A stretch of 64,000 nt of DNA from positions 4,164,932 through 4,228,931 of the forward strand of contig CM065169.1 of NCBI GenBank assembly GCA_033026295.1, written 5' to 3'. The translations under genes were made by a program, and so were the position numbers. This DNA comes from Channa striata. Its lineage: Eukaryota > Chordata > Actinopteri > Anabantiformes > Channidae. Each line of letters starts with the position of its first letter. The stretch's first letter is position 1. The notes under the pieces are model-generated. The model was given only the letters and a program-made list of their open reading frames with translations. It had not been told where the DNA came from and did not search any database. This document shows positions 1-12,130 of this stretch, one piece after another.

Positions 1-446
1 AGAGTTCATCATAAATCATATAAACATATCACTTAACGTGCCATAAGGGAATTACTGCAGTGTGAATATTGAAAGTTAATAAAAAAATAAAAAAAAAGAA
101 AGATCATGTAAAACACCTGCACACGTGTCAGTGAAAGCCGGTGCCTGATGCTTTGTGGAATTCTGTAATAATAAGCACGTCAGAGCTAGAATAAGGACCA
201 GTAAAATAGACCTTTTTCACAAAAAACATAGAAAATGCGTAACCCTGTTTCCGTTCAATGCTCTAGGACGCAGTGACATGATAACAATGGATTGCAGCAG
301 TGTTTTCAACTTCTCTGATGAAGAATAAAATGACCGTATTTGTATAATTAGAGCCAACAAAACAGATTGAAAATGAAATTCCACCATAACATCTTCTTAT
401 TATATTGCAAATAATGTTTTACATCATTTCTGTTAATCCTTCTTAC
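1..446. other. Unique non-coding sequence
   Basis: AT-rich sequence without a recognisable repeat or gene. Its right edge holds a minus-strand splice-donor consensus that belongs to the candidate exon described next. Confidence 0.5.
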
Positions 447-546
447 CTGCGGTGGGTGGGAAACATGTGGTCGTGGTCCTGTTGAGGAGCATCAGTGGCA
501 GCTTCCACATTTACACCGGACAGAGAGGAGAACGCTTCCTCCACAG
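447..546 (-). other. Candidate exon, minus strand (unrecognised)
   Basis: Read on the minus strand, this 100-base segment ends in CGCAG followed by gtaagaag, a near-ideal donor, and is preceded by tgtag, a possible acceptor with a weak pyrimidine tract. One frame is open throughout and has coding-like codons; it includes the residues VNVEAATDAPQQDHDHMF. It would enter in phase 1 and leave in phase 2. An alternative acceptor (GGAG before GAAGCG) would make it shorter. I do not recognise the protein. An open frame of this length is common by chance, so the donor is the main evidence. It could be a decoy exon or an untranslated first exon. Confidence 0.25.
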
Positions 547-1494
547 CTACATTTAAGCTACATTAAATTTAAGCTCCAGTTTACGGAAGTAAAGAAGCCC
601 ATTTTCAGCTCTTTTAGGTCTAGGAATGCGGAAGTGTGAAAAATATTGTTGGTAAAGCCCCTTTTTCAGTAGAGCAAAAGAAATGAACTGTCTAATCTGA
701 AATAAAGTGCAATAGGAGCCTTTTCAGTGTAGAGACTCTCATGTAGACATGAGATTTCTCTGTAAATGGCCCAGATAAGGAAAAACAAAAGACGGTAAAG
801 TGCCTTTTAATGTAAATGGACACATTGCCTTAAGAGCTGCTGATTTAACGCAGTGGGCAGGAGGCTCTGTATAGGAGACCTGTGAGACTGGTGTCCTATG
901 GAGTAGGACTACGTGTCAGAAAACATGCTATGTGAATATTATCAGTTAAAAACTGTGCTGCCAACATGACTGGGTTTTCTGTAGTGATGGGGGTTCAGTA
1001 AAAGTTTCAGGTTTCCTTTACATTTTCGGCCCCTGCCCCCCAGGCAGACTTTAAAGCTAAGGCCCTAACGTCCAGGCCTGTCCTCAACAGCGGGCACATA
1101 GTGACGCACAGCTGCCAACATCTTCTTCAGTGTGGCACATACTAGTGACTCAGCTTCAAAAGTTATTTTGTTTGTATTTTTAAAAGAAAAAGTTTACTTT
1201 TACTTAAAATACTTTTAATTATTTTTGTTGAAAGTAATTTTATTCAAGCCTCACTGAACAAATCAGAAAAAAAATGTGATATTATATCAACAATCTTATG
1301 ATATTACTAATCTAATCTGCCTCAGGATCAACGACACGTAACAATGTTTTTCTGTTTTCTTTCTTGGTTATAAAGTAGTGAATATTTGTTGTTGTTTCGT
1401 AAATGTTAGGCAGTTATCTAGCAAAATTCATGTATTTCAGACTCAGCTGTACAAACTGATATTTTACTGAGCACTATTTTACTGACCGTAAAAT
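547..1494. other. Unique non-coding sequence
   Basis: No gene or clear repeat is visible. The stretch near 1150-1260 is AT-rich and low in complexity. Confidence 0.5.
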
Positions 1495-1499
1495 TTTTA

Positions 1500-1697
1500 C
1501 GAGCACTGCTTTCAGAAAGTATTCAGACTCCCTTCACTCTTTTCGAGCCATCTCTAAAATTCTCTTCCCATTTTGGATTAATGAGTGTAGAAAAATGAGA
1601 AAAAAATATTTTAAACAATTCTTGTATCAGGCTGCAAAATAACAAAATAAAAAAAAATGAAAATGGGGGGCTGGAAAAGGTCCTGAATGCACTGTAC
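1500..1697. mobile_element. Degraded Tc1/mariner-type miniature element (MITE-like)
   Basis: The left end (about 1505-1540) reads GCACTGCTTTCAGAAAGTATTCAGAC. The right end (about 1628-1697) carries GGCTGCAAAATAACAAAAT and finishes in GAATGCACTGTAC. These are imperfect inverted copies of each other and resemble the termini of a common fish Tc1-like family, in which TTCAGAAAGTATTCAGAC and its complement GTCTGAATACTTTC are hallmarks. The interior is AT-rich and has no transposase frame, so the element is a non-autonomous deletion derivative or a decayed copy. No target TA duplication was confirmed. Confidence 0.6.
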
Positions 1698-1699
1698 AC

Positions 1700-4600
1700 C
1701 TTCAAACGTCAGCCCTCTTTCTGACAGCCAACATATGGATGACAGTGTTGTTCCGACTCACTGAGTGTGTTGGGGTCGAGGACCTGGGTCAGCCCGTTGT
1801 GTGTATCCACCTGTCATTTATCACAGGGTGACAGTCACCTAAGTGGCTCTGCCCCCATTTGCCAGAAAGCTACTCTCAGAAATCCTTTGCGCTGAGACTT
1901 GTGGATTGACTCGGATCAAGAGTGCTAACAGGGAAGTGAAGAAGGGACTCCGGCTAAGGAACAGAAAGACCCACTGGGTGGCATTCGCAGTCTGCTCTTG
2001 CTATGTGTTATTGGCCACTCAATGATTTTATCCCCACTTCATCTGCTGGTTTCTTTTAAAGGTTTTCATGTCTGTGGCAAGCGAGAGCCCGGAATGACAC
2101 AGTGGAGACAAACAACATGGCTCTGTGCTGGTTTGGCTTCAGTACAGCTCTGTGGATAGAATGTATATTCAACACACCCAGAGCCTGTTTGCTGAGATAA
2201 TTAAATTCTCAAAGGATGCGAGGAGACGCAACACGTAAATTAATTTGAGCTGCAGCAACAGACAGGATTTATGCCGCTTTGGCTGGAGCGTTCACTTCCA
2301 GAACAAATAAATGGATGTTTTTGAAATTAATTACTGTTCCAGTGCGCCATTAAAGAGTATCAGTTATCAGATGACTTTGAAATACACACTTGGCTCTTTT
2401 GATGTGTTAATGATGACAAAGTAAATCATCCTCCCTGCCACGCTGCAGTTAGAAAGACAAGGAAAGAGACAGAAATAGAAAATGAATAGAGCTACGAGCA
2501 AAGAGCATCAGTGAGAAAAAAAGCTAATGGGATGACAGAAGACATGAAGGGGTGTAAAAAACAGAAAGTAACAGTCAAAACTCATGAAATAATAGCTAAT
2601 TTATATCAGACTTATTAATATTACGGCTCTGGCCTTCATGGTTCAGACACTGGAACATTTCTGTTCCAGTTTTTTCTCAGTTCACCAACCCCGAGACAGT
2701 TTAAGGTTCGGATCTGCCTCAGTTTACTCTAAGAAGTTTCCTCTAAAATTTAAACAAAAATTTCCCTTCGCTTTCAAAGCGTCTTTGAATGTAGGCCAGA
2801 CTCACAGCAGATATGAGTGATTGTGCTTCACTCACTGCTCTGGTGTAACGTAGGGCTGGATTTAATAGCCTGGCTCTTAATCCATGTCAAGGAAGGCAGA
2901 GAAGGCCCATTTGACATGGGCTAACTTCCCTCTGTAATTAGAAAACCTCATTAAGTTCATTAAGTCATTCCTTGTGTAGGGGGATTTGTTTTACATGCAC
3001 CGCCAACAGACTCAGGCCACTGCTGGCAGAGTGCAGGATAACTAAGGCTGCTTTCAGAGGAGGGAATACAGCATGGAAAGTGTGTGAATGGCAGAAGGGG
3101 AAACTGGTTAAAGAAACGACGTAGAATATTTTTACTCTGAAAGACCTTATACGATTGTGATGATGGTGCTACAGCTTTCTGTCATGACCAACTTTATTCA
3201 CTTATGAGGGACCTTGGCTCCAGCTATCAGTCTAACAGCTCCAAATGGGAGGGAGAAAATATCACGGTAGCACCACTTTGATGGGGAAGGATATGAGTGT
3301 GACACATCCCTGAAAGGCCCTTTGTCTTTTCTATTTATCTGAGGCCTTGAGCACAGAGAGGAGGGGGATACCTAGTGCGGCCTTGGGGAGCGACACACTA
3401 ACAGATGAGTAGACACCATCGCCAGAGGCCCTCTGTTTTTTTTTTCTTCTCAGTTTTGGCTCCTAGACCCAATGATTCCAATTTGGGTGTCAGTGAGAGC
3501 AGCGATTCATCATTGGCTGGATTACTTAGTGGGCCGAGAGCAGAGGGCCATTCATCTCTGTAGCTGACACAGCCCGGCCAGATAGACGCCATGCTGCCAG
3601 AGCTACCTCTGCTGCTGCAGGCACGAAACTAAGTCCTAGAAAAACACTCACATGCTCACAAATACTCTACACTCAGTCACAGTCACTGGGGTGAAGACGC
3701 GGAGTTAATATCCCAGTGCAGAAAATGACTTAAACCATTTTTTTCACGGTGTCAAAGGTTGCAGCACTTCAAACTGCCCAATGTTTAACATTTTTATGTT
3801 TTTAGGGGACTGACCAGGACCTCAGTGATGCTCTGATCCAGGTGTGGGAGGACAGAAGTATGCCCAGACATAGAGGCATGCAAAGGGTAATGAAGTTCAT
3901 GCAACTTGTATGAGCCTGCGATTTCAATTCTTCAGTGTGATTTTTGGTTTCTGTTGACTGATGATACCTGATTTTATTCTAAACTAATAATACAATGTAC
4001 ACAAGTGAATTTTAATTTAAATATTTTCTTCATCAAAATCCTTTGTGTGTTTTAGGTGTTCTGTTAATTTTACTGAGCAGTTTGTTGTGGTTCTGAATGC
4101 CTGTAGTACTGCAGCATTCACCAAAATGATGGCAGCCTGGACACCACCCTAGATACACAATGCAGACTGATTAATTTTTCTTCAGCACACCTTGACCTCC
4201 ATTTGTGTACCATTGTCCCTGAGAGTCTTTTAAGGTTTGATAGTAAATTGCAGATTTTTCAACGTTCAAAAGAGAACATGGAATTTGAATTTTATCCTTA
4301 TATTACATATTTTTTGGGGGTATGTCATTTTAGTCTGAGTTTGTACAATAAAAAATGGACAATGCACCGACGCGTGGTGTTAATGTGGATCAGTAAATGT
4401 GTGTGAAAAACATACATAGAAAGTGAAGACTTCTGAATGGAGCTGGAGCAGGAACTTCACTATACACACTCTCATAAACACACACACACACCTCCTGCCA
4501 GGCCTAAACACCACTATGTGCTGATAAGACAGAGACACCACTTGCCTCCCTGCAGGTGAAAAACAAGGTGGACATTCACACACTGAGCCTCACACAGTGA

Positions 4601-5276
4601 GCTGCATTTACAATACACCTCTGTGGCATCGACATAAATCTACAGCATGTGCTCGTCCAGGACAGGCATGATTTAATGCCCTGGAATGAACGTCAGGGCC
4701 TCTATTCGTTTCGGGGGAAACAATAGAATGAAACGGACATGCACATGGGGAATAAAAGGGTTAGTTGAAAATGGTAAATGGGCCACCTCGAGGTGAACTA
4801 GAACATTTTCAGTCTCTTAGTGGCACACTTTTACTTTGCTGAAGAGTTCAATGAAAAAGGAAGAGAACAAAAGGCCATGTGAGCATCCATGAACATAATT
4901 CTTTTGGCGTGTTCCTTTTGTTTTTGTCCCAAAAAAGTGTTCAGCACAGAACAGCGAAACAGCCCGGACAGTGAAGAAGCCCGTTTGCCATCTGTACCCT
5001 GCTCTGTGCACAGTGTGCTCCATAGGCTGCACGACAACTCAGGGAAATGACCAGTCATCTGAAGTGCCACAACTAAATTATCAACTATCGGCGAGGAGGG
5101 AGAAACACTGAGAGAGACACACACGCAAGGAGAAAGGAGAGATTCCATCTAACGTCCGCTTATTCTTGTGAGTCGCATCAAAAGGAAAAGTAATTAAGTC
5201 GTCTGAGGATGTTATTGGAAACGAGAATTCTATCTGTGAGGCTGTGGGCTTGTGATGCCTGCAGCTTATCCAGCCC
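1700..5276. other. Unique non-coding sequence, partly regulatory-looking
   Basis: No gene or interspersed repeat is recognised. Parts near 2200-2440 and 2840-2960 are free of repeats and carry homeodomain-type cores (AATTAATT, TAATTA) in a non-random-looking context, so they are possible conserved non-coding elements. A short hairpin (10 bp with one bulge, loop GGGG) lies at 4702-4726. Confidence 0.35.
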
Positions 5277-5308
5277 GTGTGTGTTTGTGCGTGTGTGTGT
5301 GTGTGTGA
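5277..5308. repeat. (GT)n microsatellite, interrupted
   Basis: Runs of GT are interrupted by TTTGTGC. The tract makes histidine/threonine-rich spurious frames on the minus strand. Confidence 0.9.
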
Positions 5309-7087
5309 TTCTGTGACTGACACACTGCTGTGCAGTAGAAGATGAGACCTCTGTTGTGTGTTTGTAACAAGCGCAGCCAGCCGCTCCTCATTAACCTTTG
5401 GGGAGATAAGCCTGTTTTAAGTCCATGTTTGAACAGCCTGTGTGAAGTATCTCCCACTGATATGTGGCTAGTCAGCCACCCAAACCGTCCTTCCCTCCCC
5501 TTTCGCATTCAATATTCCTCTTCCCTCACCGTCTGCCAGATTACCAGAATTAAATTTCAATTTTAATCACAGTCCTACAAATCTCTATAAATCTACCACC
5601 TGAGCCACCCTTAATTACGGAACAAGCATACTGGGGCGGCGTGCGGCCGTGGCCCGCTAACAAGGTTAAAAGGTGCAAAGTGTGTGTAATGGGAAGCAGA
5701 GGAGCTCACTGAGCAATTGTTAACACCGTGTTAGCTCCTCCACTTCTTTGTCTCTTGCCATGTTCTCTCCCTATTTTCCCAACTAGCAAAATACACAGAG
5801 CACCTTGTTAGAGGCGCTAGGCTAGAAGTAATGTAATTTAGCTAAGTGGTGAATGTGGAGGTGCCAGATGTGTGCAGCAGTGATGGAGCAGGCTTAGAGA
5901 GGCAAAGCTGTTACGTTAGTCGCTGCCTGCTGGAGTGCTGTAGATGTGAGCTGATAATTGGCAAAAAGGTGGAATGTGTTTTCTGGAGGGACTCTTCTTT
6001 TGTTTCTCTTTGTCATCATCCAAAACTGTCTTAAGGTAACTTGCTCTTTCAAAAGGCTTTTTCTTAACACAGAGCAGTGCATGTCACACTTTTTCAGTAG
6101 ACACAGAAAAATATATAAATCAATCTGTTCATTCCACAATAAGGCTTCACTGTAGATCCAAAAAAACAAAAAAACACCTTAAAGTTATTGTCATTGTTCA
6201 GTGTTTAATATGGTTTGTTGTTGGTAGTTTTCAGCAATAAACACAATCCCAAATAGTCAAATCTTTGACGTTTGCATCAAAGTAGCCCAATTACATGCCA
6301 ATCTCAGACTAAAATTGTATATCTTCTTATAAAACAAGGAATATTTCACTCTACTCATGTGCTGAATGTCGGATCTTTACAGTGAAGTGCTTGGTTTCTC
6401 CAAATAATCATGATATAAAGCTTGTTCTTGTCTAAATATCAGCCTATAGGAAATTCTCTTAATAAAAAATTTTGAATAACTGTATGTAGCTTTAATCAGT
6501 CTCTAGGCGGCGGGGAGACGCATCTCTCCCCGCCTACTCTTGGGTCCAAGCTGGGTTAGCTCAGTCTTATCCGGACTCTCTTCCCTTTCAGTAACACCTA
6601 CGCTGCAGCCAGAGCTTATCTACACACTTTATTACCAACTGAAGCAATGAGACCCTGGCTCACAGCACATGTTTTTGTGTCTTTAGGCTGTTATTTACGT
6701 AGAATTCATGTATGAAGGTCATTCATGACTAATTCATTTCAGTAAAAATAGCATCACGCATTAACTGTAGCACTCAGCAGTTCACAGGTACACTTGGTCC
6801 ACATAGGACAGAGGACTACAGGCTGCTGTCCACACCTCTGTGGAGCTGAAACCTTTGGTTCGAATTTTTTTAAAATCAGAATTGGTCCTAAATTTTAAGA
6901 TAATTCAGTCTAATGAGAAAAAAATATAAATTTGGTTAATTTATTGTTATGTTATGAAATTAAAAGCTGTTAATGTCACTGATGAGGTTTTTCTACAAGC
7001 TCCAGCTGCTCTTGGGAATTCTGCTGAAGAAAACAGGATTCAGGGAGAAGTCGTTTACCATTAATTAAAGTCTCATTATAATAAGAA
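5309..7087. other. Unique non-coding sequence
   Basis: No gene or mobile element is recognised. A very GC-rich hairpin stands out at 6505-6535 in otherwise AT-rich sequence and is listed separately. Confidence 0.45.
6505..6535. other. GC-rich hairpin
   Basis: The left arm is 6505-6518 (AGGCGGCGGGGAGA), the loop is CGCA, and the right arm is 6523-6535 (TCTCTCCCCGCCT). Thirteen pairs form, with one bulged C and one G-T pair. The stem is far too short for a standard microRNA precursor, and no function can be assigned. Confidence 0.6.
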
Positions 7088-7120
7088 CAATAATAAATAA
7101 TAATAATAATAATAATAATC
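7085..7120. repeat. (AAT)n microsatellite
   Basis: Trinucleotide repeat of roughly ten units, with one imperfect unit near its start. Confidence 0.9.
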
Positions 7121-8518
7121 TGCACTGATTTTGAGATATATGGGGTTCAGGAACCACTTGTTAAAATTTTATAGGTAGACATAAAATTACCATAGCATTT
7201 TATAAAATGTGTGGAAGAATTTGAATTTTTTTTGTAAATCTGGAGAAATACAAAATGCTTGTACCAGTGCCTGCAATCAACAAAACAGAGCAAACAGCTG
7301 ATATTCAGACAACAGTCTGTGTATGCTGTATATGTTTTGGTTGGGACTAAATGAAAATATCTAATATTGTGGTAAATATGAAAAACCTCTGTATTGTAGT
7401 CGTTTTCATGGTTAGTTGCAAGTCTGCTATCTTTGCCCTGCTATTGTTACCGAACTATTAAGGACATTTTAAAAAAATCAGTTAAATTAAAGCTGAACAT
7501 GGATGGTCCCACATTTATTATTTTATTTTTAAAGTGCACTGATTTCTGTTCACTGCGATATGTAAATCAAAAGTCAACTGAATTTATGTCTGCTGTCTTT
7601 TTAATATACAGCCCAATGTGATGGGCTTTAGTCTATCGAGGGAATAATCACTTACTCTGCACCGATACCAAGCGGGACATCCCACAAACGGCCTTTGTTC
7701 CAGAATTTGGAACCCGTGGGCTGTGAATTACTGCGGGACAATGTAATGCAGACCATAATACAATTATGCGTGAGAGGACTGCATGTAGGAATTGCGAAAA
7801 GGGTTTTGTGACGGGATTTCATGAGTGAAAAAAGCAACTTTAATTAAGCGGTGGTGCATAATAGGGGTCTTTGAGCTTTCCACTGTGTGAAATTGTACGC
7901 CAATTAGATAATCATCTGTGAAAACGTCGGACATGAAAGACAATTCTACGATAACAGTATGATTTTACACAAATGCAGCATCACAGTAATTATGCATGTC
8001 ATTCATTTTGTGCAAAGTGCGTGTGATTATTATATTATCACTGCACAAACACACCCCCGTTCCCTTTCAGCATGTCCTAACACAAACCGACTACAACAAT
8101 AAGCATTAAATATGCTTTCTGTTGACTCTGTTGGTAAAATATATTTGCCCGTCTTAAAAAATAAATGGAACTGTTAGAGACTCATTTACACATGTTCCAA
8201 CTTGACAGCTGGCCAGCTAATAGAGTAGAGCCGCCTTGTTTTGTTTACACATCGGCTTGATTTTGATCAGTGGTCTGTTCAGCGTTCCAGATGTTTTGCC
8301 CACATGTGTGTCTGGCATTTCTGAAAGCTGAGACTGTGGACACCAAACAAGCCTTTGCCACACTTCACATTCCACATGAATCCAAGTGCCCACCTGTCTA
8401 TCTGGAAAGCAGAGTTTTTCAGGATGTGACTGATGTTCTCTAACACACAGAATAATCAATATGATTTCACCAGCAGTGAGACTTTCAGATAGTAACAGGG
8501 GAAGCTGCTGCCCCCTCT
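7121..8518. other. Unique non-coding sequence
   Basis: No gene, RNA or mobile element is recognised on either strand. Confidence 0.45.
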
Positions 8519-8553
8519 AACACACACACACACACACACACAAACACACACAC
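8519..8553. repeat. (CA)n microsatellite
   Basis: About sixteen CA units with one AAAC interruption. Confidence 0.9.
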
Positions 8554-10055
8554 TGATTTAACATGTGACTAACCTTTTGGAGATAGTGCTGCTGTTTACC
8601 TTCCTGCTCTGCACTGATAACATCCCAAATCATTACCCAGACCCGCAGCTTGAAGAAACGGACCCAGCCACAACAAATTGCTAATATAGCCTACGCATGT
8701 TTAAAGGGGGCAACAAAAACAAGAAAAATGTGAAGCGGTTTTTGTCCATCTGGTTAAAAACTTGATTTAGGTCATCAGACAAAATTCAGACCTTGCACCA
8801 TTTTGACACCTGGTTTAATAACTGGCGACTGTCACTTGATGGGATTGTTCATAGGTTCAACCGCAATTAGTCACAAACCCAAGTTAAAAAGTTGCTTCTC
8901 AGTTCTCTCACACAGTTTGGCAAAAAGTTATGTATGAGCAGATTCTCTTTATATACACATCAGGCGTTATCAGTTATTAATATTGAAATCACCCAATATT
9001 TTATATTTTATATTGAGTATGTGACTTCTAGTGACAAGAGAATTACCCCAAGACTCCTCAGGGCTCAATGCAGGCCGATCACATGTCCAAGCAGTCGATC
9101 CACTTGTGTTTGCATTTACAGCTCCTGGTCGGCTGTTACGAAGTGAAGACATTTTCCTGTGTGCTGTCACAGAACTACCCAGACATACTGTATATATGAA
9201 TCGATTTGCAGCAGCACGTGAGTCCCCCCGTAACTTTGTTGCCAACACCGACGAAAGCAGCTGCTTTTAATAAAGTAGGCACAGAGCCAAACAGCAAACT
9301 GCTAATTTTACTGTATAACCCAAAAATACTTCCATGCTCTGCTCCTCAGATGTTTCAGTGCTGTAATTATCTGATCAGCACGGCTTTGCTCGCAGGTGTC
9401 CTCTTCCATTTTTATTAATTAGCTTAGTTTACTGATCATTTTACATTTGAACAGCTCATTACAGTTAGATTACTTCTTTTCCCAACATGTTCAAAAATTT
9501 GAATTTTGAGAAACAAATGACCCTAGTGTGAAGAATGTGTGAAGCTAAATACATTTTCTCTTTACTTTTCTACCGTCCAAACTGTTTCTTACATTAAGAT
9601 TGTAAATAATGAACAATATGTTCAAGTAAAACCTTGTTCCACAGATTCATGGTGACTTTTTGACACCCAGGTCATACAAACTACATACAAGGTATGATTC
9701 GTGCAGTAGGATTTTTCTTTTCCCATTCTTTACTCTGTCCTTTACCGTGTAACCTTGTTGTAAATCGTGACCTAGTGGTTGTTTGTGGTAAAGCTCCATT
9801 AAAGTTGCATCGATAATGTCAAGGGACTCTTGTCTCTGTGCTTCTTAACAACAGTAAATGAATAGCCCACTTAGAATTAATGACTTCCTCAGTGTGGACA
9901 AATTTGATTGTGTTAGGCTAACGACCAATCCTCAGTGAGAAGCAGACCAACATTTAAGTAGAGCTACGATTGGTTCCGCCGCTGTTTGAGACCTTTATTG
10001 ATGGTGCCTTGCGCACATTCCATGTGCACACAGAGCTGCTCTCACAAATGGGTGC
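8554..10055. other. Unique non-coding sequence
   Basis: Several short overlapping open frames on both strands (about 8890-9420) show no protein-like composition or motif. No repeat is recognised. Confidence 0.45.
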
Positions 10056-10083
10056 GTACACACACACACACAGACACACACAC
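10056..10083. repeat. (CA)n microsatellite
   Basis: Short CA tract with a single CAGA interruption. Confidence 0.88.
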
Positions 10084-11238
10084 CTTGAAATCAACACCTT
10101 CCCTCTGTTTCACAGTCAAGCAGGGGCAGCAAATCGCACGGCTCCCCAGACAATATTATCTCATATGCACAGACAAATTACCTCTTTGTTTTAAGGACAT
10201 GAGTATTTCTCAAAAAGAAAAAAAAAAACACTCACACATTATGAAAATCCCTCTATAAATAGGGAAAGAAAGCACTCAAAGAAAAGCTAAAGTGGCACTT
10301 ATGGATACTGTTAGCGTTTTGCTCTGGTAAAAGAAATTCTCTTATTAAGTGGGTCTGTCTCTGTGTCTCTCTCCGGCTCGCTGCAGAACAGATCAAATGA
10401 AGGTTACGCTGTCCTCTCTCATGGCCTACATCCTGATGCCAGAGCTAATTGCATAATTTGTTTCAGAATTAACAGCTAATAGCAGTCTCTTCTAGACTCG
10501 AGCCGGCCCCCTCCCTCCAAATACCCACCTGCCTGCTAGTTTTTTCCAACCTCTCATCCTATTATGCCCGTATTTGCACCAGATTTAGACAATGTAACAA
10601 AAATCATGCTGGAGTAAATTACATTCATCGCCAAGAAGACAGAGTGCTGATGAATTACAGGCCAATTCTAACACTTGGCCTTTGCTTATTGAATCTAATA
10701 GCGTTGTTAAAATCTGCAATGATTATTTCTCACTGGATCAATGTTTGTCAAAGCCACAGTGAAACAAACAAAAAAAAAACATCTAGAATGAAAGAAGCTG
10801 CTTATTTTGAAAGACGCATGAGCTACGTGCTGCATTTGCCTGTCAAACACATGAGTGCACTCAGTCTCCTCTGTAAGATTGTTGATATTGTGCTCGGCCT
10901 GATCGGCCGACGGTTGCCAGACTAAGAAACGCCCCAGTCCCGGCACGTGCAGGAACGAGCTGACACACTATGGAGAATAGCAGGAGCTGAGATACAGATG
11001 AGCTGCTCAGAAGGTGGCCACTATAAGTCAGTACCCCCTCACACCAGGCAATAACCTTCCCTCCTCCCTGTGTAATAACCAGCCGGATTTTCTAAACCAA
11101 ACAAACAGGAAAGAGAGCGAGGGGGGAGGGGAGAGAAAGGCGAAGAAAGACAGGTACTGCAAAACAAAGACTCTGGATTCAATCAATACTATGATCCAGC
11201 TGTCAGTCACTGGCTATATTAACCCGGCAGTTTGATGG
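10084..11238. other. Unique non-coding sequence
   Basis: No gene is recognised. The 10430-10630 interval is repeat-free and could be conserved regulatory DNA, but nothing specific supports that. Confidence 0.4.
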
Positions 11239-12017
<779 letters not shown>

Positions 12018-12019
12018 TG

Positions 12020-12130
12020 TCCCCGCGACAGACCGCCGTCCTGTTCAAGGTGTACCCAGCCTCTTGCCTGATGACAGCTGGGATCGGCTCCAGCCCCCTG
12101 TGACCCCACACAGATAATGGATGAATAAAT
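12020..12130 (+). mobile_element. Fragment of a widespread fish interspersed repeat
   Basis: The sequence passes from a gcgacagaccgccgtcctg block through TGACAGCTGGGATCGGCTCC and AGCCCCCTGTGACC to a final ATAATGGATGAATAAAT. This order is the 3' part of a repeat common in teleost genomes, recognised from its 'dividing line, summary sentence, ATGGATGG tail' layout. The family is not classified here. A related copy in the opposite orientation lies at 57.63 kb. Confidence 0.65.

Noticed and set aside
9662..9690. 21-base microexon (CACCCAG, 21 bases, gtatga)
   Set aside because: Poor pyrimidine tract, and such short AG..GT pairs are frequent by chance.
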